Shown here: positions 1 to 10,700 of the stretch, piece by piece | Layout of the letters: each line of letters begins with the position of its first letter | How positions within the stretch are numbered: the stretch's first letter is position 1 | Assembly: GCA_001584585.1 (NCBI GenBank) | Contig: LSYV01000028.1 | Location: 548,499-560,295 of the forward strand | From: Gonium pectorale | Lineage: Eukaryota; Chlorophyta; Chlorophyceae; Chlamydomonadales; Volvocaceae | Direction: 5' to 3' | Length of the DNA stretch: 11,797 nucleotides | Program-made: the position numbers and the translations under genes | Notes under the pieces: model-generated | Seen by the model: the letters and a program-made list of their open reading frames with translations, nothing else | What the model was told of the DNA's origin: nothing | Databases searched by the model: none

Positions 1-141
1 ATGGCGGGGAACATGACTGCGGGCCTGGGAAGGGGGAAGGGACACCCCTCCCCTCTTGAACCCCTCTCCCAAGCAGCGACGATGGCGGGGAACACGAGTG
101 CGGGCCTGGGAAGGGGGAAGGGACACCCTCCCTCCTAATGC
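1..141. repeat. Imperfect 81-bp tandem repeat (minisatellite)
   Basis: The block beginning ATGGCGGGGAACA at position 1 recurs at 82 with few changes over about 55 bp (GCGGGCCTGGGAAGGGGGAA is shared). A more diverged related block follows at about 262-330. The left edge is cut by the window, so the array may continue upstream. Confidence 0.8.
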
Positions 142-462
142 CCCCCTCCCGTGCGAATGTTAGAGAGCCCGCCCGCCGCAACTTCTGGCATAGCCTCAGT
201 GATCAACGCAATGCGCTTGGAGCGTTTGAGTGAGCTTGGCCTGCCGCCCCGCGCGAGGCAGGAGGCACGGGGACCTGGAGTGGGGAGGGACAACCTCCCC
301 CCTAAGCCCCGCTCCCCTGGCCTAGGAATGGAAGACAGCCCGAGGGACGGTATTTCATTCACAATGATTGGCTCGGGGGCTAAGTTCGTTCAGCTAGCGC
401 CAGATAGGCAACGAGGAGGCTGCGGCCGAGGATAGGTTGATGGCGAGGCCACTTGAGTGATG

Positions 463-483
463 CTGGCTGGCTGGCTGGCTGGC
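463..483 (+). repeat. (CTGG)n microsatellite
   Basis: Five consecutive CTGG units plus one base, in the non-coding region upstream of the gene. Confidence 0.85.
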
Positions 484-962
484 AGTGCGGATGTACGTGT
501 TGCTACCGGTATTGGGGTGCGGCCGTGACGGTCAAGGCCTTCCGAGATGCTGGGCCGGAACCGGAACTTGCCTATATTTGTAGCGCGGCGGGCGCACGCC
601 CCTCGATCGCTACAATCGATGGCGGGGCATGCGGGGCACACAAACCCGAGGATCGATGCAGGGAACTACGTACGGCAGGGGACGTACGGACGTACGGACG
701 GCGCCGGGTGGATAAGCTATGCGCTTGTATGTCGATGACGGAGTTTATTTTGAAACATGAAACGGGACGTGGATTGCGTCGCTCGTCTGTGGCAAGTAAG
801 GGGGCAATTCCATGTATGCGGCACGGAACCGCACGTGCCCATAACTGTCCATAAGCACGCGCGGGCTGCATTAATGTGACTCCTTCCATGAACAGCGTCC
901 TGGGGTTGGGGACGGGGTCGGGTTTATTTGCGCATTCTGAGATCGATTGTGTGTGTATGTGT

Positions 963-998
963 GGGAGGGCGGGGGGGGGGGCGGGGCGGGGCAAGGGG
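963..998 (+). repeat. G-rich tract with quadruplex potential
   Basis: Successive G runs of 3, 3, 11, 4, 4 and 4 are separated by one to three bases. This meets the usual G3+N1-7 pattern several times over. It lies about 650 bp upstream of the start codon. Confidence 0.7.
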
Positions 999-1516
999 CC
1001 TTGCAGCAGCAGGTGGCACTGACTATCGGGTGCCAACGTATCTCCCAACCGTACCTCGGGCAAAGTACAGCTGCAATGCATGCGTGTCTGAATAGAACTA
1101 TAGAAGCTGGAGTAGAACGCGGGCCTTCGATCGCTCACCGCGTTGATTGGTGCCCGTTGCCAAATCATCTGCTGCGCGTAAGCAAACATTACCGTATCAA
1201 GTTTGAATCGGTTGCTTATCAAGAAGGAGTTTGGTTGAACGGGCATGCTCTGTGGTAAGGTCGCTTCGCTTGGAGTTCGTGCCGCATGCATGCGCGAAGT
1301 GCCCCCGACGAGATTGCGCAAACCCTCACTACCAACACTCAAATGGATACATCGAAATTGCTAAGTTTACACACTGCAAGCATGAGTCGGTTTCCTCGTA
1401 AGTTGACCGAGCGCAGTTTGGGCATGTTGCCTACAGTGGCAACCTGCCCGTTCTGTCACGTACGACAATGGCTGCCAACCTAAGATGCAATCCCAGACTC
1501 GTTGGGATGCAAACAC

Positions 1517-1528
1517 TATATATATTTA
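1517..1528 (+). promoter_or_regulatory. TATA-like box
   Basis: TATATATATTTA stands out in a GC-rich setting about 104 bp upstream of the start codon. Transcription would then begin roughly at 1545-1560, giving a 5' UTR of about 70-90 nt. The match is by motif and position only. Confidence 0.45.
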
Positions 1529-1631
1529 TGTTCCTATTAAATCGTCTGACTGACTCGCTCACTCACGCCTATCGTTTACGGTCCAATCACAAGCGAGCCA
1601 TCTTACGCCATCCAAGACGCCGAGATCCCCA

Positions 1632-1749
1632 ATGGAAAGGCATCATCGGCAACAAAGACGAATATGCAACTCTCTGTGTTCTCCGGGCGTGGTCGCCGGC
1701 TTGGTCTTCTTGCTTGCGGTCGGGTGCCCATCGGGCTCATTAGCGCAAG
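1632..1749 (+). CDS. Exon 1: start codon and signal peptide
   Basis: Encodes 39 residues plus one base. The n-region is basic (residues 2-10 contain HH, R and RR), the hydrophobic core is residues 19-31 (GVVAGLVFLLAVG), and a small-residue cleavage site follows (S-L-A38, then Q39). This is a classical secretory signal, so the product enters the ER. The ATG context is CCCCAATGG with G at +4. The exon ends GCGCAAG before the donor GTATCA, leaving phase 1. That matches the phase of the Pro-rich exon that follows. The start is chosen because it is the first ATG in this frame and gives a complete signal peptide. Confidence 0.85.
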
Positions 1750-4700
1750 GTATCAGTCCAAATTGTGACATGTCACTTGGTGTGCACGTGCTTGTTATAT
1801 ATGCACCTCCTTGTAGGAAAAAAACGCCCCCCGCCACCGCCAAGGCCGCTACCGCCCCCACCGCCATCGCCACCCCCGCCAAGGTTGCCACCGCCTCCCC
1901 CTCCCAGCTCTCCTCCACCCCCTCCCCCCTCCCCTCCACCGCTACCTCCCTCGCCCTCCCCGACCACGCCCCCACCTCCACAACCACCACCTACCCCAGA
2001 GCTTGGTGAGCGCACACATGCATAGTGCCGCCGCCGTACATGCATATAACCCCCCTGGAATGCCATAGCCACGCACGTGGCTAGCTGCACGGTATCATAA
2101 CATAGTGCACATATGTGCTTTATTTGCGCATCGCACCTTGCAATAGCTGCATCGATTAATGCCCTCGGAGCTGCCGTAGGCAGCTCCGTCCGTCCTAGAT
2201 GGAGTTTGAGCCACCGTTTGCTTGCTTACATCAAGCGGCGATCGACCCCTCTCAGACCACGCTACGTCCCAGACCACGACCTGTAACCCATACCTAGCTG
2301 CACCGCCTCCCCGCCGCCTCCCCGCCATCCAACTTTTCCCCGCCCCCCATCCGCGCACCCTCCCCTCCCCTCCTCTCCCCTACCTTCCCCCACCTGCCCG
2401 ACGTATGTGTGTATGTACGATAACGCAAGCTCCTGCTGCCGACTGTGGCTCCCGCTGGAACGACGGCACGCCCTGCCGCTCGTACGGCGGGCGGGAGGGG
2501 CGGTGCCTTGGGTCCGCGTGCGCCATGCCGGGCACCCGGGCGTTTGAGCTGCCCGTTGCTAGCGGCGCAGGTTACGTGTTCTGCAACCGCGGCGACTTGC
2601 GGTGCCGGGGCGAGCTCGCGTCGTCCGCCGTGCCGGCGACGCGGTTCGTGCTGACCGCCGACAGCCAGGTCCAGGTCTTCGAAGCCGCTCTGTGCCTCAA
2701 CGTCTGGAACGACTGGGGTGACAGAGCCCGTACAACGGTCAACCTGTACTACTGCAACGAGATGCTGGGCAACTCCATCTGGGCGCTCAACAACACCGAC
2801 TCGCTGACCGTGTCAGGCTTCAACAACCAGACTGCGATCACGCTGTTCAGCAGGAACATGGACGGCCTGAGCAACGGTTACATCTACTGGGTCGGTGCGG
2901 GCACTGCAACCAACCTATCCTACCTTCCAGCCTGCCCTGCCGCCGCCGCCGCGTCGTCCTCCGGCGGTGGCGTCGGTGACGTCATCAACGGTGGTGGTGG
3001 CGGCGGCCGTTCCTGCTTGTGGAGCCCCGCCGTATGCAGTCCGGGGCTGATGTGGCTGAACGGGGCGTGCGTAGGTGAGCCAAGAAACGCTAAGGTCACC
3101 GTCAGCACTCGTACATATTATTCTAGATAGCTAGGCGAGTGGCTGGCGCCATTGTTGCTGTGCGTGCGTGCGTGCACGTGCCGGTTGTGGCCCTCGCACC
3201 CTCGCCCGCTCGCTTGCTAGGCGGCTGCTGCTGCGTGCCTGGGGTATTCAGTATGGGCGGCGGTGCGGTGACCGAGTGCGCCGCTTTTCATTATTAGCCG
3301 CGTGATAAGCCTGGCTGCATGCTGGGCATGCATGTAGTCTTGCTTAATACACCGGGTACAGTCTTGCTTAATACCGGGAGCGAGGCAGGGGCGCGCACGG
3401 CGGAGCATGTGTGCCTGGGACTGATAGAGCGAACGAACGGACGAACGAACGAACGGTCCGTAACGCACGTATGCCTTACTACTTGTGCCGGCATACATGA
3501 GGAATGAATTGTCGACTGGGTGCATGGGGCCGGGCCGCTTGACGCCTCCTTTGCCCCGCCGCCCGGTCTCGTACACATGTCGCAGACTGTTTGATTGTGA
3601 TGACTTATGTTACTTAGATAGCGCGCCGAACCCACGCACGACGGTATGTACGTACCCATCCATCCAGACCCACCAGCCGCCTGCCCGCCCTCGCCTACCC
3701 GCATGCCTGCCGCACCTCACACTCGCGCGTGGCGCCCACCGCACCCATCCCATGTACAACATTACCCGCCCCGCCCACGACGGTGCCCATCAAGCAAGCC
3801 CCACCCTACCCCCCTGCCCGACCCCGCCTCCCTGCCTGCCGCATCCCATCGATCCACACTCGCGCGTGGCGCCCACCGCACCCCTGTACAACATTACCCG
3901 CGCGCCCCGCCCTGCCTGCCCTGCCCTCCTCATGACATACGCAGCGTTTGCCTCCCACAACGGCTGCGCCTCCCAGCCCGACGGCACCCCCTGCCTATCC
4001 TACGGCGGCCGGGGCGGGCGCTGCCGGAGCGGCGCCTGCGCAATGCCGCGGACGCAGCCCTTCACGCTGACCACGGCCGTGGATGTGCCGTCCGGCGGGG
4101 AGGGCTACGTGGAGTGCGGGAATATACCGTTCCTGCCATTCATCTGCATCGGCACCAACATACGCTCCGAGGCCACCACCTTTGTGCTGACGCCCGACAG
4201 CCAGCTCCAAGTCCCGTCCTCCCGCAGGTGCCTTGACTTTGTCTCGGGCCAGCTCCGACTGGCGGATGGCTGCCCCCAGCCGGCTTTGGGAGCGTCGTCG
4301 GTCTTTGCCGTGAGCGGAACGTCGTACACCTCCGCGAGCAATGTCACGCTACGGGCCAACGCGTCGGATGGGAGCGGCTGGTGCCTCAGCTGGTCGGGGA
4401 TCGGCTTCATGCCAAGCTTCGTGCGGGCGCCCAGCGGCTACGGCGCTAGCAGCGGCAGCGGCACCGTATCTTGCATGTGGCGGCCGGCGATATGCGAGAC
4501 AGGGCTGGCGTTGGTGGACGGCATATTATGCGCCGGTGAGAAGTGCAATAGTATTTCTATATGCAGTCCGCCCACATACGCATGTTGCTGTACATATATA
4601 CCGTAGATGCGCATGCGCTTTCGGGTGTCTGGTAATGCTGACTGGAGTTACTACTGGTGTACGCGCACCTTGCTTGACCTCCGTGAACGAAGCCGCTGCT

Positions 4701-7700
4701 CTACACTGCTGGCCACTCTGCCGCTACTCACAACTACTGAGGATGTATACCTTCAGATTTCTGTCTTTTCTTACGTGCTTTATACTTCTTTTCTTGACGT
4801 TCTGACGACGTCCTTACTCTGTCCTGCCTACGCAATTGTGCACCCCAGCAATCCCGGCTCTGGGCGGCGGCTGCGCCGGCCGTCCCGACGGCACGCCGTG
4901 CCGCTCCCTTGCTGGCGCAGCCGGCGAGTGCCAGGCCGGCGCCTGCGCGCTGGCGGGGACGCGGCCCTTCCAGCTCCAGATGGACGCCTTCGGCGACAGC
5001 AGTGGCGGCCTGGTCGTTGTCGCCTGCAATGCGACGACACGCAGCTGCGCCAGCGTTAGCAGCTCCGCCAGCAACGTTCTGCAGCAGCAGCAGCAGCAGC
5101 TTGTACGCCCCGCAACAGCGTTCGTGTACACCCCAGACCGCCAGATCCAGGTCGTCGTGCGCTCCGACGGCGGCGGCAGCAGCCTGCTGTGCCTCAATGT
5201 GAATGCGTCGCGCACGCCGACCGTCCTCGATCTGAGCGACTGCCGCCGAATGGCAACTGCGCCGTCTTCATCAACGTCATCAACGTCATCAATGTCGTCA
5301 TCCTCCGGAGGAAGCGATGCCTGGCGAATCAATCCGGGCGACCCCGCCTCGTCCGCCCGGCTGTACCCTTCGCTGGCGCCGATGGTGCTGTCCAATGACC
5401 TGGGTCGCGTCCGCTGGGGTGACGCATCCGGCGTTTACTGGCGGGGCAATCTCGCGCCGCTGGCCTACGACGCCGACTGCATTGTCCCGGCGGGCAGCGA
5501 CTACGGCGGCTATTACTATTACTACGACTACGTTGACGACAACAACAGCGACGGCAGCGGCGGCGGCGTGTCGGCGCCACTGTGCAGCTGGAGGCTGCCG
5601 GGCCTCTGCGAAGAGCAGCCGGGGCGCGTCTGGCACGACGGCGCGTGCGTTGGTGAGTGCACGGGCGGGCGGGCTCCAAGCAAACAACTCGCGTCGGGCG
5701 TGGATTATTGGTATACATGCACTATGCATTCTCAGGACTGGACTTCCTCAACATACGTCTGGATGGTGCCAACTGTACATGCCAACGTGCGTTATTACCA
5801 CGTACCCGTACACGTACCCGTACACGTACCCGTACATATGTGGGCGCCCCAAGCATAGCAACCAACTACAATAATCGATTCACTCGCTCGGGAGATGTGC
5901 TCGGTACATGAACACCTTGCATATGCCGTGCATGTGCAGTGACTTGCTCCATTAATGCGGATGCCAACTAACACGCGTTATTGCACCCGCGGCCCCTCCG
6001 TCCCGCCGCCACCCGCTGTCAACAATTATCCGCTATCTATCCAGTCCTCGCGGAGACCAGCGGATGCGCCTCCCAGCCCAGCGGCACCCCCTGCCTCTCC
6101 CGTGGCGGCCGGCCCGGGCAGTGCCAGGCCGGCGCCTGCGCGCTGGCCGGGACGCGGCCCTTCCAGCTCTCCGTGCCCATCGGGCTGCCGTCCGGCGGCC
6201 GCCGGGGCTACATCGCTTGCGACGAGTGGACCCGGCTCTGTAGCGGCAGCGCCGACCCAACGTACGGCGTGACCCTGGTACTAACCCCGGACGGCCACAT
6301 CCAGATGGCCGAGACCGAGCTGTGCTTCAACATCTATGCGTACGGCTCGCCGTGGTCCGTGAACCTCAATGGCTGCGAGTCGGTAGACTCCAACAAGGTC
6401 TGGGAGCTAAGAGACGGCGGTGAAGTGACGGCGGCGGCGGCGGGTAATGTTGGCGGGGGAGTTGGAGCCGCCGCCGGCGGCGTGGTGACGGTGTTCAGCG
6501 CTTTCAATGGCGGCGGTGTCCTGGCCTGGACAGGCGAGGGAGGGCCGCTGGCGTATCGCTTGCTGGCGGCGGGAGGCAGCAACGGCAGCAGCAGCGGCAG
6601 CGGTGGCTGCGCCGGTGGCAGTGGTGGTACCGCCGGCGACGCGGGGAGCTGCCTGTGGAGATCCGCCGGAATCTGCGGCCCAGTTGGGAAGGCCTGGAGC
6701 AACGGGCGCTGCGTCGGTAAGCAAGCGAACAAACCTCTCTACCTGCCTTCTTTGTTGCCGCAGTGGTTGTGATGCAGCGGTCAGGCACGCACGTTGTTAG
6801 AGGGCGTGGGTAATGTTGAGGGCTGCTGACGAACGAGCCCAATTTGGTTGCGTGCCTGTCTCCTCGCTGTGCCAGCGCTAGGGTGGGAAGCAAGGTCAGG
6901 AGAAGGTGATGGTAGATGGTAGATGGTAGATGGTAGATGGTGGTTGCGGGGATGTATGATCAATGATATCTACGTTGCGGCATTGGGGGGGCAGGGACTG
7001 GGCCTAGGACGAGGGTGATGCGATTGTCACCGCCGGTTGGCCGCAGCTAACTGTGCATGCATGCATTCAATGCATTACGTGCAGGTCTTTCTTTCTATAC
7101 TGCATTAAGTGCAGTTGCAATTCTGTGCATGTATGTATCCTAGTGCTAAGTGTTGTGTTCCACCAACCGTGCAGCGCTGCCGCCGTCGGCCCCCCCGCCG
7201 CCGCCTCTGCCGTCTCCGCGGCCGTCGTCGTCCCCTCCGCCCCCTCCTTCACCTCGACCACCCTCTCCGCCGCCGCCATCGCCGTCGCCACCGTCACCCC
7301 GTCCTCCGCCCCCGTCTCCTTCGCCACTCTCTCCGCCCTCCCCCCGTCCTCCGTCCCCGTCACCGCCGACGCCATCACCCCTGCCACCATCTCCCAAGCC
7401 ACCATCGCTTCTTCCATGTTCCACCACAGACACATCTGCTGACGCGGTGCGTGAGTGCTTCCGCCTAACCAACCCTACCCATCCAGCCAATTCCTGGGTG
7501 TAGCAAAGTGCGTACAGCTGCCGAAGATCAATTGCTACTAGCGAGCATGAGTTAGTCCTGCTCACTACCTATGAGCTTTGCAGTGGCATGCTAGGCTTGC
7601 CCGAACGACCACCACCAACATACCACCCTATCTCCCACCAGTCCTCGCTTGCATAGCTGCGTTTGTTTATGGGCCCCCACCGTGTATATACGTGCGATTG

Positions 7701-10700
7701 CGCATGTTCTTTATTTGTGTACAATAACCTGACGCCTTTATGCCGTGTTCTGGCATTCATGCACGTGTGTATGGATGCAACGAAAGCATGGTTTGTCATG
7801 CATCTCATGCATGCAATAATGCGCCCAAGCTAGGACGCCTGCCTGTCGCGCCTGATGAAGCCGCGAGCGAGATTGCCCTTACCTTTCTGTGTATGCCTCT
7901 GCTTCTTGCTTCACACTGCGCGCGAGATCAGGTCATTGCCTGCACAAACGCGGTCCGCGAGAACCCAGACCTGCTGCGGGACGCTCCGTGCTTTGGCAGC
8001 GTGGAGGTATGTACGATACGTGCGTACGTATGATGCGCACGTGCGACTGCTCTATCTATCTCGTTCGTGCCCCGCACATCCACCTACCTGAGGAATTAGT
8101 TCGCCCATCATCACTTCTGTGAGACTCGCTGGCCCCTTATCATTTGAGCCTTTTCGGACAGTACGGCAGCGGTTGCATGGATGCATGCAGTATGTCGGTC
8201 ATGCCAGCTGGATAGTCATCGTACTGCTGTTATCTATCTCATCACATACAGAGCTGCAATAGTCCAGTTCGCCGTGGCTGGCCAATCAATGTGCTATCTT
8301 GAATGTTTCTATCTGTTGGCGCATGAGGCTCGCTGGTTCGGATGCTGCTGCCTCTCGCTGCAGCCATCAAATCAGTGCGCCCGTGCTGCACCTACCCTGC
8401 ACGGTGCGTGGCCTTCCGTGGATGCAGGCCGAGATCAAGAACCCGCCCCGCAAGCCCCTCCAGGTCAACGCCGCGTTGACCAGGGCCGCCTCGGACCACA
8501 ACAGCCTAATGATCTTAAACCAGAATTACAGCCACTGGTGAGCATATACTCCATGCTTCATTTGTGTATGTAGATGTTTGCATTCGCTCGTGTAATGTGT
8601 ATATCTATATATGTTACCGAGGGGGATGAAGCGGGGGCCGCTGGACGGATCAAGAGACAGCCAAGCAGCAGAACCAGTTGGCTCCCTCAACTCATGTAAC
8701 TAATACCGACGGTTGGATGGATCCATCCCGCCGCCAGTCGACGCTTATCTGCAGGATCAGCCTTGCTGCACATGTTTGGTCGAGGCCATTCAATCGGTTG
8801 GGCGTACGGAAATGCGTGTAGAACCCAATGGGGCACCGTTCGGGCGGGCAGCTTCCGTCAGCTCCCTAGGCGGGGTCCCTTTCAGAGTCTGGTTTCTCCG
8901 TTCACACTCTCACTCCATATATATTCCTAACGTTCGAATGAAATCCTTGGGGCCCTGACCAAAACAAAATCCTTTCAGAAAAGGGTAGACACATACACGG
9001 CCCGTGTCATTATTAGCTAGCTTATTACTTGCATGTTTCATGCGGCGAGCTGCGCTTGTGTACGTACGTACGTATTGCCGCCAGGTTCCCTGGGGAGCTC
9101 CGGCTTCAATACCGCGTACTTGCCGCCGGCTACCCGCGGGCGGCGGTCGCGGAGAACGTTGCCAAGGGCTTCACAAGCGCCAGGGACGTTGTGACCTTCT
9201 GGCTCTGGTGCGTGATTTAGTTGTCGACCTGTAAATATTGTACGCACATAAAATCAGCGCAATGGTTGAAGCAACGTACGACGGCCCTGGCTAGCTAGGC
9301 AGGCTCTAGGCTGCTCCTGCCTGCCACTTCCGTACACGTTGCCTAGCTACTGCGCTTACGTACGGCGACGCGCCTGCGCCCAATCATTATTGCATACACG
9401 AATTCAGCTAGTTATACCGTCATCGTTTCCCCATCCAATGTATGCATGGCCAAATATATAGACCAAATCCAGGACTTGCTTGTCTGCGTCGTACGCACCT
9501 TGACCTCAACGGGGTGACACCCCGTCGCTGTGTGTCTCCTATATGTACCTGTCCGCTGCCCGCAGTTCTCCTGACCACCGGTGGAACATGTTTGACTGCT
9601 CGTTCAAGGACATTGGCGTTGCATCCGGTTCTTTGTACTACACTCAGGTACGCGCAAGGCAGGCTGTACATAAGGGCGGCACAGAAGCAAAGAGCATATC
9701 GTTTGTGCAGGTGTTCGGCTGTGGTGCTTCCGACGACAGGGACTGCAACAGCTGCCTGGAGAGCAGGTGGGTGGGGGCTCGTGACGACATGGCTCACCTG
9801 GTTTTGTGCATGGCATCCCCGTATGTGCAGCCACATACATACGTTGACTGTGACATTATCCATGATGCACGATGCAGCAGCCTACCCTGCCTGGCCTCCC
9901 TTTGGGAGTAGTTCTTGTATAGATGATAGATTAACCCTGTGATAAGGAGGGCGCGTACGGCCCTCGCTCCCAAGTGCGTTCCTTTGCTGCTTGTGCTGCT
10001 TCACAACGAACGCACTTCTCTGTCGCGCCCCCGCACCCCTGTAGGCCGCCGATGCCACCGTCGCCATTGCCTCTATCACCAACTGCCAAGCCGTCTCCGT
10101 CTCCGTCGCCTCCCCTGCCCTCGCCTTCCCCGCCGTCCCCGACTCCGCCGTCTCCTCTTCCGCTGTCACCTACGCCGCCGCCTCCCAAGCCGCCCTCTGC
10201 ATCTCCGCCGTCACCCCTTCCCCCATCCCCCGCACCGCCGCCATCTCCAAATCCGCCGTCGCCTTTGCCTCCGCCAGCGCTGCTGAACCCATGTTCTACC
10301 ACAGATGCCTCTGCTGCCGCGGTGGGTGCATCTGCCAAACCAACCCTACCCATCCAGCCTATTCCTGGATGGGTGGAGCAAAGTGCGTACAGCTGCAGAC
10401 GATTAATTGCGACATGCGAGCACAGTGATTATTATTATGAGCTTTGCAGTGGTACGCTGCTAGGCTTGCTTGAGCCGTCGTCTCCCCGCCAGCAACATAC
10501 CACTCTGTCTTTCTTGACTCCTGGGGGCCCTTGCGGTGCTAGCTGCGCATGTTTGCCGGTTTCAGTCTCGGTATAGTATGGCGCGCATATGGTCTTGCAG
10601 AAATTTAACTGTACGTCTGATGTTCAGGAATTCGCATGAACATCACTCTCGAGCACTGTGCGAGCCTAGTAATATTAATCTAGTTGCTACGTACATCGAT

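Larger units (their letters stand above)
142..1631. other. Upstream intergenic region, no supported gene
   Basis: No open frame here shows a recognisable domain, signal peptide or coherent exon chain. The longest is a 256-codon frame on the minus strand (572-1342) with no family motif and a composition like random GC-rich sequence. The region holds a (CTGG)5 run at 463-483, CGTACGGA repeats near 670-700, a G-rich tract at 963-998 and the TATA-like element at 1517. Part of it is presumably the promoter of the downstream gene. Confidence 0.6.
7414..8570 (+). repeat. Copy A of tandem duplicated stalk-end/CAP block
   Basis: The end of exon 7, intron 7, exon 8, intron 8 and exon 9 align with 10289-11567. 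Exon 8 and the first 250 bp of intron 8 are nearly identical to their partners. Similarity is patchy in the middle of intron 7 and is lost soon after exon 9. Confidence 0.85.

Noticed and set aside
1..141. CRISPR-like array at the left edge
   Set aside because: The repeats are direct imperfect 81-bp units without regular short repeats and unique spacers, in a eukaryotic context.
572..1342. 256-codon open frame on the minus strand upstream of the gene
   Set aside because: No recognisable domain, signal peptide or repeat. Composition looks like translated GC-rich noise, and it runs through the G-rich tract and short palindromic repeats.
1773..2090. Gly-rich open frame on the minus strand opposite exon 2
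   Set aside because: It is the reverse complement of the Pro-rich tract. The plus-strand reading is supported by the signal peptide and matching splice phases.
3485..3944. Long open extension upstream of exon 4 in the same frame
   Set aside because: It is C-rich, internally duplicated intron sequence with no homology to the other modules. The GCAG acceptor at 3941-3944 gives the same phase-1 start as the other module exons.
2430..6716. Matrix metalloprotease (gametolysin-type) assignment for the Cys-rich modules
   Set aside because: The GTPC Cys cluster is reminiscent of metalloprotease accessory regions, but no HExxH zinc motif is present in any module or elsewhere in the spliced protein.
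7053..7174. Possible new start with hydrophobic segment before exon 7 (separate second gene)
   Set aside because: The hydrophobic frame continues into an Ala/Val frame, not the Pro-rich one. A gene start here would also need a different acceptor, while exon 6 and exon 7 already match in phase 1.
7109..7468. Arg-rich and Ala/Val/Ser-rich frames over the Pro-rich exon 7 (and similar frames over exon 13)
   Set aside because: They are alternative frames of CCN repeats. Only the Pro frame ends in the conserved CSTTD tail and joins the CAP exons.
7175..10321. Pherophorin assignment because of the Pro-rich stalks
   Set aside because: The flanking globular sequences carry CAP signatures (SPxHRxN, AENVA, YYTQVFG) and do not show a pherophorin pattern I can recognise.
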